64,000 nt of DNA from Streptomyces sp. NBC_00554 (GTDB lineage Bacteria; Actinomycetota; Actinomycetes; Streptomycetales; Streptomycetaceae), in NCBI RefSeq assembly GCF_041431135.1, contig NZ_CP107799.1:2294001-2358000 (forward strand), in the 5' to 3' direction. The notes below the pieces were generated by a model. That model was not told where the DNA came from and did no database searches. It saw only the letters and a list, made by a program, of their open reading frames with translations. Positions 29,887 through 39,736 of this stretch are shown here, in pieces (within the stretch, counting starts at the first letter, position 1; each line of letters begins with the position of its first letter). The position numbers were made by a program, and so were the translations under genes.

Positions 29887-30864
29887 ATGGTGTCGTCGCT
29901 GTCCGCGGAAAGCTACTTGGTGGAGACGCGGACGACCGGGGAGGTGGATCCGCGCGAGCGGACCGACTTCTGGAGCGAGCACATCGGGTCCTACGAGCCC
30001 CAAATGGGCTACCGGTACCCGCGCACCGACAACTTCCGCGGTGAGACGGTCCGCCAGCGCACCGAGGCCTACCAGCTCGTCAGGGTCCGGTCGGACGAGG
30101 TCGCGTACAGCAGGTCCGCGCGGCAGGTCCGGGAGGACCCGGACGAGGACTACCGGTTGCTGCTTCCGCTCACCGGCGAGATCGTCGTACGGCAGAACGA
30201 GCGGGAGGCACGGCTGACCCCGGGAACGGGCACGCTCGTCTCCTTCGGGGCGCCCTTCGAATGCCACCAGGACGCGTCCGCGCAGGCGTTCGTCCTCACC
30301 ATCCCGGCCCACGAGGTGGACGGGCCACTGAACCGCAGGTCGCCACTGGCCACCAGCCTCGATCTGAGCAGAGGCCTCGGACGCGTGGTGAACTCCATGG
30401 TGAGCGACCTGCACGCGGAGCGCGACCACCTCACCGATCCCCAGTTCAACGCTGTCTCCGACCGCGTCGTCGAGCTGTTGTGCATGCTCGCCTCCGCCGA
30501 CGACCGCCCGGACTCGGCCAGGCATCTCACCGACGTGGAGACGATGGTCCGCCGCTATGTGCGCGAGCACGCCGCCGACCCCGCCCTCACCGGTACGTCC
30601 ATGGCGCACACCCTCGGCTGGTCGCTGCGCCAGATCCAGCTGGCCCTGCAGCGCGTGGGCACCACCCCCCGCGAACTCATCCGCGAGGAACGCCTGCGCC
30701 TGGTCCGCGAGCGCCTTCGGTGCGGTGACTGCGAACATCTGACGATCACGGACCTCGCGTACGCCTCGGGCTTCTCCTCGGCCAGTGCGCTGAGCACGGC
30801 GTTCCGGCAGCGCTACGGGGTGAGCCCGAGGGAGATGCGGCACGGCGGGCGGCGTCGGCTGTAG
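29887..30864 (+). CDS. AraC-family transcriptional regulator
   Basis: 325 residues. An N-terminal cupin-like sensing domain of the AraC-binding type (FWSEHIGSYEP, EDYRLLLPLTGEIVVRQ, GTLVSFGAPFECH) is followed by the double helix-turn-helix (about 220-320: LTGTSMAHTLGWSLRQIQLALQ and ITDLAYASGFSSASALSTAFRQRYGVSPREMR). The ATG at 29887 is close to ACGGGAG; a GTG at 29890 has better spacing and is possible. It is divergent from cvnA across the 32-bp repeats and so is a candidate regulator of the conservon. Confidence 0.9.
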   Translation: MVSSLSAESYLVETRTTGEVDPRERTDFWSEHIGSYEPQMGYRYPRTDNFRGETVRQRTEAYQLVRVRSDEVAYSRSARQVREDPDEDYRLLLPLTGEIVVRQNEREARLTPGTGTLVSFGAPFECHQDASAQAFVLTIPAHEVDGPLNRRSPLATSLDLSRGLGRVVNSMVSDLHAERDHLTDPQFNAVSDRVVELLCMLASADDRPDSARHLTDVETMVRRYVREHAADPALTGTSMAHTLGWSLRQIQLALQRVGTTPRELIREERLRLVRERLRCGDCEHLTITDLAYASGFSSASALSTAFRQRYGVSPREMRHGGRRRL

Positions 30865-30934
30865 GCCGTCGGTGCCGGAGGAGATCACCGCCGGTGACCG
30901 ACTTCGGCACGGCCCTCCCCGTCCTGGCGCTCCC

Positions 30935-32464
30935 CTACTGGGCGTCGGAACGCCGGGCGCCCTCCGGGGCCTGACCGGTCCTTGCCGACCGCCGCAACTT
31001 CCGTATCGCGAGAGCGAGTTGCAGACGCAGCCGCCCCTGCGGGGAGTGCACGTCCCAGCCGAGGACATGCTCGGTCTGTACGAGGCGTTCCTGGAGCGTC
31101 GAGTGATGAACCGTCAGTTCGGCGGCGGCCGCGCGCAGACTCGGCGAGGCGGACACCGCGTGGAGTGTCGCGGCCGCCCAGGGCGCCTCGGCGACGGCCC
31201 GTTCCACGGCGAGTTCGTCGGGCACCGGCGGGGTGTCCGGGCCCACCGCGTCCGCGAGCAGCACCAGACCGCCGAGCTCGTCGGCGTACACCGTTCGAGG
31301 CCCCGGATCGTGCGCCGTGCCCTCGGCGGTCAGCCGGAGCGCGGTCCTGGCGGCGGCCCACGACCCCGGAAGCCCGTCCGGTTCCACGGCCGGTCCGACC
31401 CCGGCCCGCCGCGCCTCGTTCCCCGGCCGTCCGGCGGTCACAATCTCTGCACCGCCCCCGTACAGCGCCAGCGCTTGCACCAACTGTCCCTGCCTCAACC
31501 CCAGTTGGGCTGCGGCACGCATCCGGGTCGCACGCGGCGCGGACGCGTCGAGGACCACCTCTACGAGCGCGGGATCGGGAGCCGACGCGGCAGCGGGCGC
31601 CCAGCCACGCGTCCGCTCCAGAACAGCCCGTACGGCACCGGCGGCCCGCTCCAGAATCATCGCGCGTACCCCGTCGGGCGGGCCGGGGGTCTCCAGCCAG
31701 AGTGCGGCCGGGGTCTGCGGGGTCGACGGACGGGCGAGGTCGGGGGTGTCGAGCTGCGCCTGTGCGTGGGTGGCATGGGGAGTGTCGAGCGACGCCCGCG
31801 GCGGGGCGGCATCGGGAGTACCCGGCGACGCCGGGGCGGCGTCCGAGTTCCCCTGCGACACCGGGGCCGGGGCTGCGTCGAGAGAGCCCGGCGACCCCGA
31901 TGGCGAGACGGCATCGAGGGAGCCCAGCCGCGCCCACGGCCGAACGGAATCCGGGACGCCCGATGACGACGAGGCCGAGGCGACGTCCGGGTTCCCCTGC
32001 GACACCGGACTCGGGACGGCGTCCGGGTGCCCCGCCGGCACCGAGGCCGGGCCCGCATCCGGGTTCCCCGGCGACTTCGAGACCAGGCCGGCGTCAAGGG
32101 TGCCCAGCCGCCCCGCGGCCGAGGCGGCGTCGAGGGAACCCGGGGACGCCGCGGCCGGGATGCCCAGCCGCGCCCCCGACCCCGGCACTCCGGAGGTGTC
32201 GAGCGGCGCCCACGGCCACGTCGGATCCGCCGGCCCCCCGGAGTCCTCCCGTCGTCCGTCCGGTTCGACGCGGATTCGGATGCCGCGGCGGTCGTCGATC
32301 AGGCGGGCGGGGCAGCCGGAGAGTACGGCGGCGCCGCGTACCAGGGCCTCGAGGCCTACCCGGCCCTCCATCAGACGGTCGAAGTAGGCGATGACCTGTA
32401 GCGCGGCGCCCGCGTCCGGGTCGAGCTCCGCGAGGCGTCCTGCCAGCTCTCTCACAGACACCAT
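30935..32464 (-). CDS. PucR-type helix-turn-helix regulator with an internal 12-residue repeat array
   Basis: 509 residues from the ATG at 32464; a GTG at 32455 has a better-spaced AGGA and is an alternative. The N-terminal ~75 residues look like a small conserved domain (VRELAGRLAELDPDAGAALQVIAYFDRL). Residues 99-245 are a degenerate tandem repeat of 12 residues with (P/L)DA at 111, 123, 135, 147, 159, 171, 183, 195 and 207. After residue 255 comes a regulatory domain and the PucR C-terminal HTH (LRAAAAELTVHHSTLQERLVQTEHVLGWDVHSPQGRLRLQLAL). It converges on the AraC gene. The regulon is unknown. Confidence 0.85.
   Translation of the reverse strand: MVSVRELAGRLAELDPDAGAALQVIAYFDRLMEGRVGLEALVRGAAVLSGCPARLIDDRRGIRIRVEPDGRREDSGGPADPTWPWAPLDTSGVPGSGARLGIPAAASPGSLDAASAAGRLGTLDAGLVSKSPGNPDAGPASVPAGHPDAVPSPVSQGNPDVASASSSSGVPDSVRPWARLGSLDAVSPSGSPGSLDAAPAPVSQGNSDAAPASPGTPDAAPPRASLDTPHATHAQAQLDTPDLARPSTPQTPAALWLETPGPPDGVRAMILERAAGAVRAVLERTRGWAPAAASAPDPALVEVVLDASAPRATRMRAAAQLGLRQGQLVQALALYGGGAEIVTAGRPGNEARRAGVGPAVEPDGLPGSWAAARTALRLTAEGTAHDPGPRTVYADELGGLVLLADAVGPDTPPVPDELAVERAVAEAPWAAATLHAVSASPSLRAAAAELTVHHSTLQERLVQTEHVLGWDVHSPQGRLRLQLALAIRKLRRSARTGQAPEGARRSDAQ
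31732..32170. repeat. 36-bp degenerate coding minisatellite in the PucR-type gene
   Basis: The coding repeat has period 36 bp (12 codons), consensus roughly S-x-G-(N/S)-(P/L)-D-A followed by five variable residues. It holds ten or more units, perfectly in phase for nine of them. The last units shift to 10, 9 and 12 residues. The DNA repeat is imperfect, so it is old or maintained at the protein level. Confidence 0.85.
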
Positions 32465-32516
32465 CCTGCGACCGTGGGCCCGCCCTGCCAACCGTCGGGG
32501 GCCGCGAACCGGCCGG

Positions 32517-33530
32517 TCAGGCGCCGAGGAGCCGGCGCAGCCAGCGGAGCCTGGTCGCCCGGCTCTCCTGGGACAGCGGCACCTGTGGAGCCAGCCCTTC
32601 GAAGCCGTGGAAGCCGCCGGGCCACACATGGAGCTCGGCGCGACCGCCCGCCTGCCACAGGCGGGTGGCGTACGCGACGTCCTCGTCGCGGAAGGTCTCC
32701 GCCGAGCCCACGTCGATGAAGGCCGGGGGCAGCCCGGACAGGTCGGTGGCGCGGGCCGGGGCCGCGTACGGCGAGACACCGGGGCCGCCGCTCGCCTCCC
32801 CGAGCAGCGCGCGCCAGCCCATCTCGTTGGCGGTGCGGTCCCAGACGCCGAGCCCCGCCATCTGGTGGCCGGACAGCGAGTCGTTGCGGTCGTCCAGCAT
32901 CGGGCACATCAGCATCTGGCCGATCAGCTCCGGCCCGCCGCGGTCCCGGGAAAGGAGGGCTAGGGCAGCGGTGAGTCCACCACCGGCGCTGCCCCCGGCG
33001 GCGATGATGCGGTCCGCGTCGATCCCGAGTTCGCCCGCGTTCTTCGCCGTCCACACCAGGCCCGCGTAGCAGTCCTCGACGGGCGCCGGATGCGGGTTCT
33101 CCGGCGCGAGCCGGTACTCCACCGACACCACCACGAGCCCCAGCTCCTCGGCCCAGTCGAGCGCCTCGGGCACCCCCATCCGGTTGTCGCCGACGACCAT
33201 CCCGCCACCGTGGATGTAGTACACGGCCGGCAACGGTGTGTTCACGCCGCTCGGCCGGCAGATGAGCAGTGAGACGTCCGGCGCCCCCTCGGGCCCCGGT
33301 ACCGACCACTCCTCGACCTGGAAGGCGCCGCCGCGCCGCAGGTCCTCGTCCGAGGGCCGCAAGGGGTTCGTGGCCTCCCGCAGCAGAGGAATCTGCTCCA
33401 GCGTGAAGGTGGTCGGAATCTGCTCCCTGACCAGTTCCAGGACGGCGGCCAGCTCCGGATCGAAGGGCGGCGGCGGAGGGACAGGACCGGTGTGTGCCGG
33501 TGAAGTGGCGGTCGTCGGCTCGGCGGTCAT
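32517..33530 (-). CDS. alpha/beta hydrolase, acetyl-esterase/HSL type
   Basis: 337 residues from MTAEPTTATS with GAGGAG upstream. HSL-family features: oxyanion motif IHGGGMVVGD, SVEYRLAPENPHPAPVEDCYAG, nucleophile elbow AAGGSAGGGL (usually GDSAGG), acid region AFIDVGSAETFRDED and His in WPGGFHGFE. It would hydrolyse short acyl esters in the cytoplasm. A nine-residue longer start is possible but lies outside the ribosome-site spacing. The 3' end is 52 bp from the start of the PucR-type gene on the same strand. Confidence 0.92.
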   Translation of the reverse strand: MTAEPTTATSPAHTGPVPPPPPFDPELAAVLELVREQIPTTFTLEQIPLLREATNPLRPSDEDLRRGGAFQVEEWSVPGPEGAPDVSLLICRPSGVNTPLPAVYYIHGGGMVVGDNRMGVPEALDWAEELGLVVVSVEYRLAPENPHPAPVEDCYAGLVWTAKNAGELGIDADRIIAAGGSAGGGLTAALALLSRDRGGPELIGQMLMCPMLDDRNDSLSGHQMAGLGVWDRTANEMGWRALLGEASGGPGVSPYAAPARATDLSGLPPAFIDVGSAETFRDEDVAYATRLWQAGGRAELHVWPGGFHGFEGLAPQVPLSQESRATRLRWLRRLLGA

Positions 33531-33782
33531 GACGGCTCCTCGCGTTCCGGTCACTGCGGTGTGACCAGTGCGTTCATGGTGCCCCGGAGCGCGAACGCCC
33601 GGGTACGCGCCGTTCGGCTGGAATCCCCCGCCATGCGGCGGGGCGCCATCCCGTGGTTTCCCCCGCCCGCGAGATGACTAGTGTCCCGGGAGACAGATGC
33701 GACGCCTGATGCGCGGATGCCAACTCCGCGACACGGGCGCTCAGTTGACGACGTAGGTCACCACTCGACGGAAGGAACGACG

Positions 33783-34607
33783 TTGTCCGACAACCCAGGA
33801 CCGGCCGGCCGCATCGACACCGAGACCGCGCACTCTGCACGGATCTACGACTACATCATCGGAGGAAAGGACTACTACCCCGCCGACAAGGAGGCGGGCG
33901 ACGCGATGGCACGGGAGTGGCCCGCCCTGCCGGTGCACATGCGGGCCAACCGCGACTTCATGAACCGCGCCGTGCGCCATCTCGCCCAGGAGGCGGGGAT
34001 ACGCCAGTTCCTCGACATCGGGACCGGCATCCCCACCTCGCCCAACCTCCACGAGATCGCCCAGTCGGTGGCCCCCGAGTCCCGGGTCGTCTACGTGGAC
34101 ATCGACCCCCTCGTCCTCACCCTCTCCCAAGGCCTGCTGGCCGGCGCGCCCGAGGGCAGGACGTCGTACCTGGAAGCGGACATGCGCGACCCGGCGAGCA
34201 TCCTGAACGCCCCGGAGCTGCGCGAAACGCTCGACCTCGGCAAGCCGGTCGCCCTCACGGTCATCGCGATCGTCCACTTCGTGCTGGACGAGGACGACGC
34301 GGTCGGCATCGTCCGCCGCCTCCTGGACCCGCTCCCTTCGGGCAGCTATCTCGCGATGTCCATCGCCACCGCCGAGTTCGCACCCGACGAGGTGGGGCGG
34401 GTCGCAAACGAGTACGCGGCCCGCGGCATGCCCATGCGGCTGCGTACGCACGCCGAGGCCGGGGAGTTCTTCGAGGGCCTCGACCTGGTCGAGCCCGGCA
34501 TCGCGCAGGTCCACAAGTGGCATCCGGACGGTGCCGGCAGGGCCACCGCCGAGCCGATACGGGACGAGGACATCGCCATGTACGGGGCGGTGGCCCGCAA
34601 ACCGTAG
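33783..34607 (+). CDS. SAM-dependent methyltransferase (PF04672-type, DUF574)
   Basis: 274 residues from TTG at 33783 with GGAAGGA six bases upstream. The family's NARIYDYIIGG-type start reads HSARIYDYIIGGKDYYPADKEAGD. QFLDIGTGIPTSPNLHE is the SAM-binding glycine loop, and VVYVDIDPLVL and ALTVIAIVHFVLDEDD follow. These proteins are abundant in Streptomyces, usually near bld/whi-type or conservon-related regulators, and their substrates are unknown. The open frame extends 34 codons upstream but without a ribosome site. Confidence 0.9.
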   Translation: MSDNPGPAGRIDTETAHSARIYDYIIGGKDYYPADKEAGDAMAREWPALPVHMRANRDFMNRAVRHLAQEAGIRQFLDIGTGIPTSPNLHEIAQSVAPESRVVYVDIDPLVLTLSQGLLAGAPEGRTSYLEADMRDPASILNAPELRETLDLGKPVALTVIAIVHFVLDEDDAVGIVRRLLDPLPSGSYLAMSIATAEFAPDEVGRVANEYAARGMPMRLRTHAEAGEFFEGLDLVEPGIAQVHKWHPDGAGRATAEPIRDEDIAMYGAVARKP

Positions 34608-34622
34608 GAGCCGACCGCCGCT

Positions 34623-35930
34623 TCAGACGGGCCGCGGAGTCAGCCGGTGCAGCCCCCTGCGGTCGTAGTAGCGGGTCATCGCGAAGCCGAAGAGCAGCGC
34701 GAGGGCGGTGCCGATCGCGATCCACAGCCAGGCGCGGGTGAGGCCGGCATCCGCGCGCGCGTCGAAGAAGAGGATGGCGCGGACGCCGTCGCTGAGCTGG
34801 CGCATGGGCTCGAAGAGGGACAGGAAGCGGTAGAAGCCGGGGACGGCCTGCAGCGGGATGGTCGCTCCGGAGGACGGCAGGCCCAGGACGATGAACACGA
34901 ACATGGACACGAGCTGGCCGATCCCGCCGAACGCGGCGTTGATGGCCTGCACACCGAGTCCGACCGCGAGACTCGCGCAGTAGGAGTAGATCCACAGCAG
35001 CGGCAGATGGGACGCGTCCATGCCGAGGATCGCGACGGTGGCGACCATGATCAAGGTGGTGCTGAGGACGGTGATCCCGGCGGTCATGCCCATCTTCAGC
35101 AGCAGCGACTGGGTACGGCTGATGGGCACGGTCGGGCGGCGGGTGTGCCAGGGGCCGATCTCGGTGTCCGCGTAGCCGAGGGCGCTGTCGACTCCGGTGC
35201 CGATGATGTTGGCGCCCATGAAGCCGGCCAGCACGAGCAGCAGGGTGTAGTAGAACGCGGTCAGGCCGAGGCCGCTGTGCTCGCCGATGGGGTGGCCCAC
35301 CTTGGTGGTGACCGTGACCGGGTCGGCGAGCAGCAGACGCCCGGTGGAGCCGGCCTGTGCGGTGGCGGGGGCCGCCGTCAGCTCCCTGCCGATGGCCAAG
35401 GAGGCCTGCTGGGCGGCCTGTTGGGTGATCCTGCTCGCCAGCGAGGAACCGAAGCTGCCCATACCGGGGTTGGTCAGTACGGTGATCCCCGGCCGCGCCT
35501 TGGCGTTCGCGGTGGTGAGCGCGGCGACGGAGGCGGTGAAGTCCGCGGGGACGACCAGGGCGCCGTAGATCTTCCCGGAGGCCAGCTGGTCCTGCGCCTG
35601 GGCGGTGGTGAGCGTGCGCCAGTCGACCGTGTCGGAATTGCCGGAGGTGATGGACCGGGTGATCTGCGTCCCCAGGTTCTCCTGCTGCCCGGGCAGCGGC
35701 TGGCCCCGGTCCGCGTTGACGATGCCGATGGGCAGGTCGTGCAGCGCGCCGTTCGGGTTGACGATTCCGCCCATGTAGAGCAGGGACAGCAGCAGTGCGA
35801 GCAGCCCCGTCAGAACGGTGGGCATCAGCCACAGCTTGGGGCGGCGCAGCAGCCCGGCGGCGCGCGCCTGCGGGGAAGCCGGTGCGGGAGCCGGTGCCGG
35901 AGCCTCGTGGTGATCGCTGTCGTCGGCCAT
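34623..35930 (-). CDS. YhgE/Pip-like (DUF3533/SNG1) membrane protein
   Basis: 435 residues from MADDSDHHE with AGGGAGA upstream. One N-terminal helix (LWLMPTVLTGLLALLLSLLYMGG) is followed by a large extracellular domain (about 65-215) beginning LHDLPIGIVNADRG, then five helices in the C-terminal third, the last before the tail RYYDRRGLHR. This matches the DUF3533/ABC-2-like exporter-related family. Divergent from the SpoIIE-type phosphatase. The function is not known; related proteins are linked with export or cell-surface stress. Confidence 0.88.
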   Translation of the reverse strand: MADDSDHHEAPAPAPAPASPQARAAGLLRRPKLWLMPTVLTGLLALLLSLLYMGGIVNPNGALHDLPIGIVNADRGQPLPGQQENLGTQITRSITSGNSDTVDWRTLTTAQAQDQLASGKIYGALVVPADFTASVAALTTANAKARPGITVLTNPGMGSFGSSLASRITQQAAQQASLAIGRELTAAPATAQAGSTGRLLLADPVTVTTKVGHPIGEHSGLGLTAFYYTLLLVLAGFMGANIIGTGVDSALGYADTEIGPWHTRRPTVPISRTQSLLLKMGMTAGITVLSTTLIMVATVAILGMDASHLPLLWIYSYCASLAVGLGVQAINAAFGGIGQLVSMFVFIVLGLPSSGATIPLQAVPGFYRFLSLFEPMRQLSDGVRAILFFDARADAGLTRAWLWIAIGTALALLFGFAMTRYYDRRGLHRLTPRPV

Positions 35931-36084
35931 GGTTCTCCCTGGGTTCTGGGGCGGCACGAGTGCGTCACGTCAGGATGTGGGCTGCGACGGGAAGGCCCGA
36001 TCAGCGACTCGCCGGACCTCTGACGACACGCTCCGGGACCACGCCCTGCGCGTCACCGCGCCGCAGATACCGGGACCTGGGTTG

Positions 36085-38499
36085 ATGCGATCACCGGATC
36101 GGACCATTCTTGTACATATGGCGACATTGCCGGGCGACAAGGGGCGAGCGGCCACGGCCGGTGACGCCATGGCGGTCGTCGACGTGCACGGCATCGTCAC
36201 CGGCTGGAGCGAGGGCGCGCGCCTGCTGACGGGGTACACCTCGGCGGAGATCACCGGACGGCCGGTGTCGGACCTGGCGGACACCGATGACGTACAGCGG
36301 GCACTGCGGACGGCGGGCGACGCGCTCGTGGACGTACGGCGGCGGGACGGGCAGCGGACCCGGCTGGCCCTGCGGGTGTGCCCGCTGCGGGGCGGGAACG
36401 GTGAGCGCCAGGGATACGTGATCACCGCGGCGCCGGAGCCGCAGGGCCAGGCGCTCGGAGAGCTGGCGTTCCGGCAGTCGTCGATGTCGATGTCCGTCTT
36501 CGACACCGAGCAGCGGTATCTGCGCATGAACGACACGGCGTCCCGGATCATGGGCTCGCACGAGGCCGACTTCCTGGGCCGCTTCTTCCCGGACACCGTG
36601 GAGAACGCGGAACACAGCCGCGGCTTCCTGAGCCACCTGCGGAAAGTGGTCGAGACGGGCCTGCCGGTGCACTACGAGAGCTGGACCCGCGCGCCCTCCG
36701 GGATGCGGATGCACGCCTGGAACACCGAGATGTGGCCCCTGCGGGATTCCGCCGGGCAGCTGCTCGGCGTCGCCCTCGCCGCCTTCGACAGCAGCGAGCA
36801 GCACTCCGCACGGCAGCGGCTCGCCCTGCTGAACGAGGCCGCCACCTCCATCGGTACGAGGCTGGACGTCATCCACACCGCCCGGGAGCTGGCCGAGCTG
36901 GTGGTGCCCCGGCTCGCGGACTTCGCGAGCGTGGATCTGCTGGACTCGGTACTCCAGGGCGAGGAGCCGGTCGTCGGCCCGGTGGGCGGCGACGTGGAGC
37001 TGCGCCGCGTCGCGCACCACTCCCCTACGGCCGGGGTGCCGGAGGCGGCGATCGACCTGGGCGCGGCTGACGTCTATCCGCCCTCCTCCGCGCCGGCCCG
37101 CGCCCTCGCCACCGGGCAGGCGGTGCTCACCCGCACCGGCGACCCGGACCTCGACACCTGGCTGACCCGGCACGCCGAGCGGTCCGCCAAACTGCGGGAC
37201 TTCGACGCGGGCGACCTGTCCCTGATGGCCGTACCGCTGGTGGCACGGGGTACGACGCTGGGGGTGTCGGTCCTCGTACGGCAACTCACCCCGGTCCGTC
37301 CCGATCCCTTCGACCAGGACGACGTGTCGCTGGCCAGGGAGCTGGCCAGCCGCGCGGCCATCTGCGTCGACAACGCCCGCCGCTACACGAAGGAGCGCAC
37401 CACCGCGCTGGCCCTGCAGCGCAGTCTGCTGCCGCAGGCCATGGCCGGGCAGGCTGCGGTCGAGTTCGCCTCCCGCTACCTTCCCGCGCTGTCGCAGGCG
37501 GGAGTCGGCGGCGACTGGTTCGACGTGATCCCGCTGTCCGGGACCCGGGTGGCGCTGGTCGTCGGCGACGTCGTCGGGCACGGCATCCACGCCTCCGTCA
37601 CCATGGGCAGGCTCCGTACGGCGGTGTGGACACTGGCCGATGTCGACCTGGCCCCGGACGAGTTGCTCACCCACCTGGACGACCTGGTCGGACACCTGGC
37701 GGCCGACGAGAACGCGACGACCGGGGAGATCGGCGCGACCTGCCTGTACGCGGTGTACGACCCAGTGTCCCGGCACTGCACGATCGCCGCCGCCGGACAC
37801 CCGCCGCCCGTGGTGCTGCTCCCGGACGGAGCCGTCGAGGTCGTCGAGGTGTCCGCCGGGCCGATGCTGGGGGTCGGCGGCCTCCCCTTCGAGGCCACCG
37901 AACTGACCCTGCCCGAGGGCGCCGTCCTCGCCCTCTACACGGACGGTCTCGTCGAGGCCCGCGACCTCGACGTGGACACGGGCACCGCCGCCCTGTGCAC
38001 CGCCCTCGCGGCGCCGGCGGGCAACCTGGAGGACGCCTGCGACAACGTCCTCAAGGCCCTGCTCCCCCGGCGCCCCGCCGACGACGTGGCCCTGCTCCTC
38101 GCCCGTACCCGCGCCCTCGACTCGGAACAGGTGGCCGTCTGGGACCTGCCCGCCGATCCGGCGGTGGTCTCCACCGCCCGCCAGTACGCCACCGAGCGGC
38201 TCACCCGCTGGGGACTGGACGAGGCCGCCTTCGTCACCGAACTCGTCGTCAGCGAACTGGTCACCAACGCCATCCGCTACGGCGGCGCCCCCATCCAGCT
38301 CCGCCTCATCCGCGACCGCACCCTCATCTGCGAGGTCTCCGACGCCAGCAGCACCTCCCCCCACCTGCGCCGCGCCCGCACCACCGACGAGGGCGGCCGC
38401 GGCCTCCTCCTCGTGGCCCAGCTCACCGACCGCTGGGGCACCCGCCCGACGGCCACGGGGAAGACGATCTGGGCGGAGCAGGTTCTGCCGGTCCGGTGA
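36085..38499 (+). CDS. PAS-GAF-SpoIIE phosphatase with C-terminal ATPase (anti-sigma regulator) domain
   Basis: 804 residues. Order: PAS (about 20-115, VDVHGIVTGWSEGARLLTGYTSAEI), PAS (about 140-240), GAF (about 255-440), PP2C/SpoIIE phosphatase (about 460-660: GGDWFDVIPL, VGDVVGHG, LYTDGLVEAR, DDVALLLAR) and a GHKL anti-sigma kinase-like domain (ELVVSELVTNAIRYGG, GGRGLLLVAQLTDRWG). Such proteins dephosphorylate anti-sigma antagonists and can also bind or phosphorylate them. Start ATG 36085 lacks a strong ribosome site; ATG 36118 is an alternative. Divergent from the YhgE-like gene with ~154 bp between. Confidence 0.9.
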   Translation: MRSPDRTILVHMATLPGDKGRAATAGDAMAVVDVHGIVTGWSEGARLLTGYTSAEITGRPVSDLADTDDVQRALRTAGDALVDVRRRDGQRTRLALRVCPLRGGNGERQGYVITAAPEPQGQALGELAFRQSSMSMSVFDTEQRYLRMNDTASRIMGSHEADFLGRFFPDTVENAEHSRGFLSHLRKVVETGLPVHYESWTRAPSGMRMHAWNTEMWPLRDSAGQLLGVALAAFDSSEQHSARQRLALLNEAATSIGTRLDVIHTARELAELVVPRLADFASVDLLDSVLQGEEPVVGPVGGDVELRRVAHHSPTAGVPEAAIDLGAADVYPPSSAPARALATGQAVLTRTGDPDLDTWLTRHAERSAKLRDFDAGDLSLMAVPLVARGTTLGVSVLVRQLTPVRPDPFDQDDVSLARELASRAAICVDNARRYTKERTTALALQRSLLPQAMAGQAAVEFASRYLPALSQAGVGGDWFDVIPLSGTRVALVVGDVVGHGIHASVTMGRLRTAVWTLADVDLAPDELLTHLDDLVGHLAADENATTGEIGATCLYAVYDPVSRHCTIAAAGHPPPVVLLPDGAVEVVEVSAGPMLGVGGLPFEATELTLPEGAVLALYTDGLVEARDLDVDTGTAALCTALAAPAGNLEDACDNVLKALLPRRPADDVALLLARTRALDSEQVAVWDLPADPAVVSTARQYATERLTRWGLDEAAFVTELVVSELVTNAIRYGGAPIQLRLIRDRTLICEVSDASSTSPHLRRARTTDEGGRGLLLVAQLTDRWGTRPTATGKTIWAEQVLPVR

Positions 38500-38713
38500 G
38501 TTGCGTACGCACGAACTGCTCGACCTCGTAGCCGGAAGCGGCTCGACCGACAGGTCGGGGCTGCCAAGTCGCCCAGCCTCCGACGCCGCTTCGGCTCCCG
38601 GACACCCTGTGGTCACGCGGGCGGGGAACGCTCCCCGCGTCCCCTCTTGCCTCGCCTTGTATCCGTCCGACCCGTGACCCCGCGGGACGCGACGCGGAAG
38701 GACGACGTGCGCC

Positions 38714-39736
38714 GTGTCCCAGATCCGGATCGACGAGTTCCCAGGGCCGCTCACCCTGACTCGCTCACCCTCCCCCTCCCCTAGCCCCTCCCCCGCTCTC
38801 TCCCCCACACGCCATGTCCGCCTGGCGCTCAGTCTGGTCCCGCTGCTGCTGATCGGCGCGTGGGCCGCCGTCGACTGGCGTGCGATGCACGACGGCACCG
38901 CGCGGCTGGCCTCCGCCGACCCCTGGTGGCTGCTGGCCGGGGTGGTGTTCACCTGCCTGTGCTGGGTGGGCGCCGCCGTGACCCGGCAGGGGGCCATCCC
39001 GGAGAGCCTTCCGCCGGGGCCGCTGCTCGCCTCGCAGTTCGCCGCCGGCGCGGCGAACCACGTCCTACCGGCCGGGATCGGCGCTCATGCCGTCACCCTC
39101 CGCTTCCTCCAGGGCCGCGGCATATCCCTCGCGCGGGCGACCGCCTCGCTCGCCCTGTACTCGCTGGTCAAGCCGATCGCGAAGATGGTGTTGATCCTCG
39201 CGTTCCTGCTCGCCTTCCCCGGCACGCTGCGGATCGGCCAACTCGTCCCGGACGGGCAGACGTTGCTGCTGGTCGCCGCGGGCGTGCTCGTCGGTCTCGC
39301 CGCGACGGCCGTGCTTCTGACGGTCGTACGCCGGTTGCGGCGCCCGCTGCTCGAGTTCGTCCGCACCGCCCTCACCGACGCGCGGATCCTGCACACCCGG
39401 CCCAGCCGGGTACTCGCCCTGTGGGGCGGGGCGGCCGCCTTCCCCCTGTTCCAGGCGGGCGTGCTCGCCTCGGTCGGGGCCTCGCTCGGTCTGCCCCTGC
39501 CCTGGCCGCACGTGGTCTTCGCGTATCTCGCGGCCAGCGCGGTGGCCGGAGCGGTGCCCGCGCCGGGCGGCATCGGGCCGGTGGACGCGGCACTGGTGAT
39601 CGCCCTCGTGGTGTTCGGCGCGCCGATGACGCTCGCCACGGCGAGCGTCATCGGCTATCGCGTACTGACCGTCTGGCTGCCCCTGCTGCCGGGCGCAATC
39701 GTGCTCTCGGCCCTGGTACGCCGAAAGGTGCTGTGA
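38714..39736 (+). CDS. lysylphosphatidylglycerol synthase-like transmembrane (UPF0104) protein
   Basis: 340 residues from GTG at 38714 (GGAAGGA ten bases upstream). A short N-terminus with PSPSPSPSP low complexity is followed by about seven to eight hydrophobic helices. LLAGVVFTCLCWVG, GAANHVLPAGIGAHAVTLRFLQ and VPAPGGIGPVDAALVIALV are the landmarks of the flippase-like domain of MprF, without the soluble transferase domain. It may flip or export a lipid or polyprenyl-linked molecule. The function is inferred. Confidence 0.85.
   Translation: MSQIRIDEFPGPLTLTRSPSPSPSPSPALSPTRHVRLALSLVPLLLIGAWAAVDWRAMHDGTARLASADPWWLLAGVVFTCLCWVGAAVTRQGAIPESLPPGPLLASQFAAGAANHVLPAGIGAHAVTLRFLQGRGISLARATASLALYSLVKPIAKMVLILAFLLAFPGTLRIGQLVPDGQTLLLVAAGVLVGLAATAVLLTVVRRLRRPLLEFVRTALTDARILHTRPSRVLALWGGAAAFPLFQAGVLASVGASLGLPLPWPHVVFAYLAASAVAGAVPAPGGIGPVDAALVIALVVFGAPMTLATASVIGYRVLTVWLPLLPGAIVLSALVRRKVL

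Noticed and set aside
36091..38997. 968-codon antisense frame opposite the SpoIIE-type phosphatase
   Set aside because: High-GC shadow frame; the plus-strand protein has full domain content.
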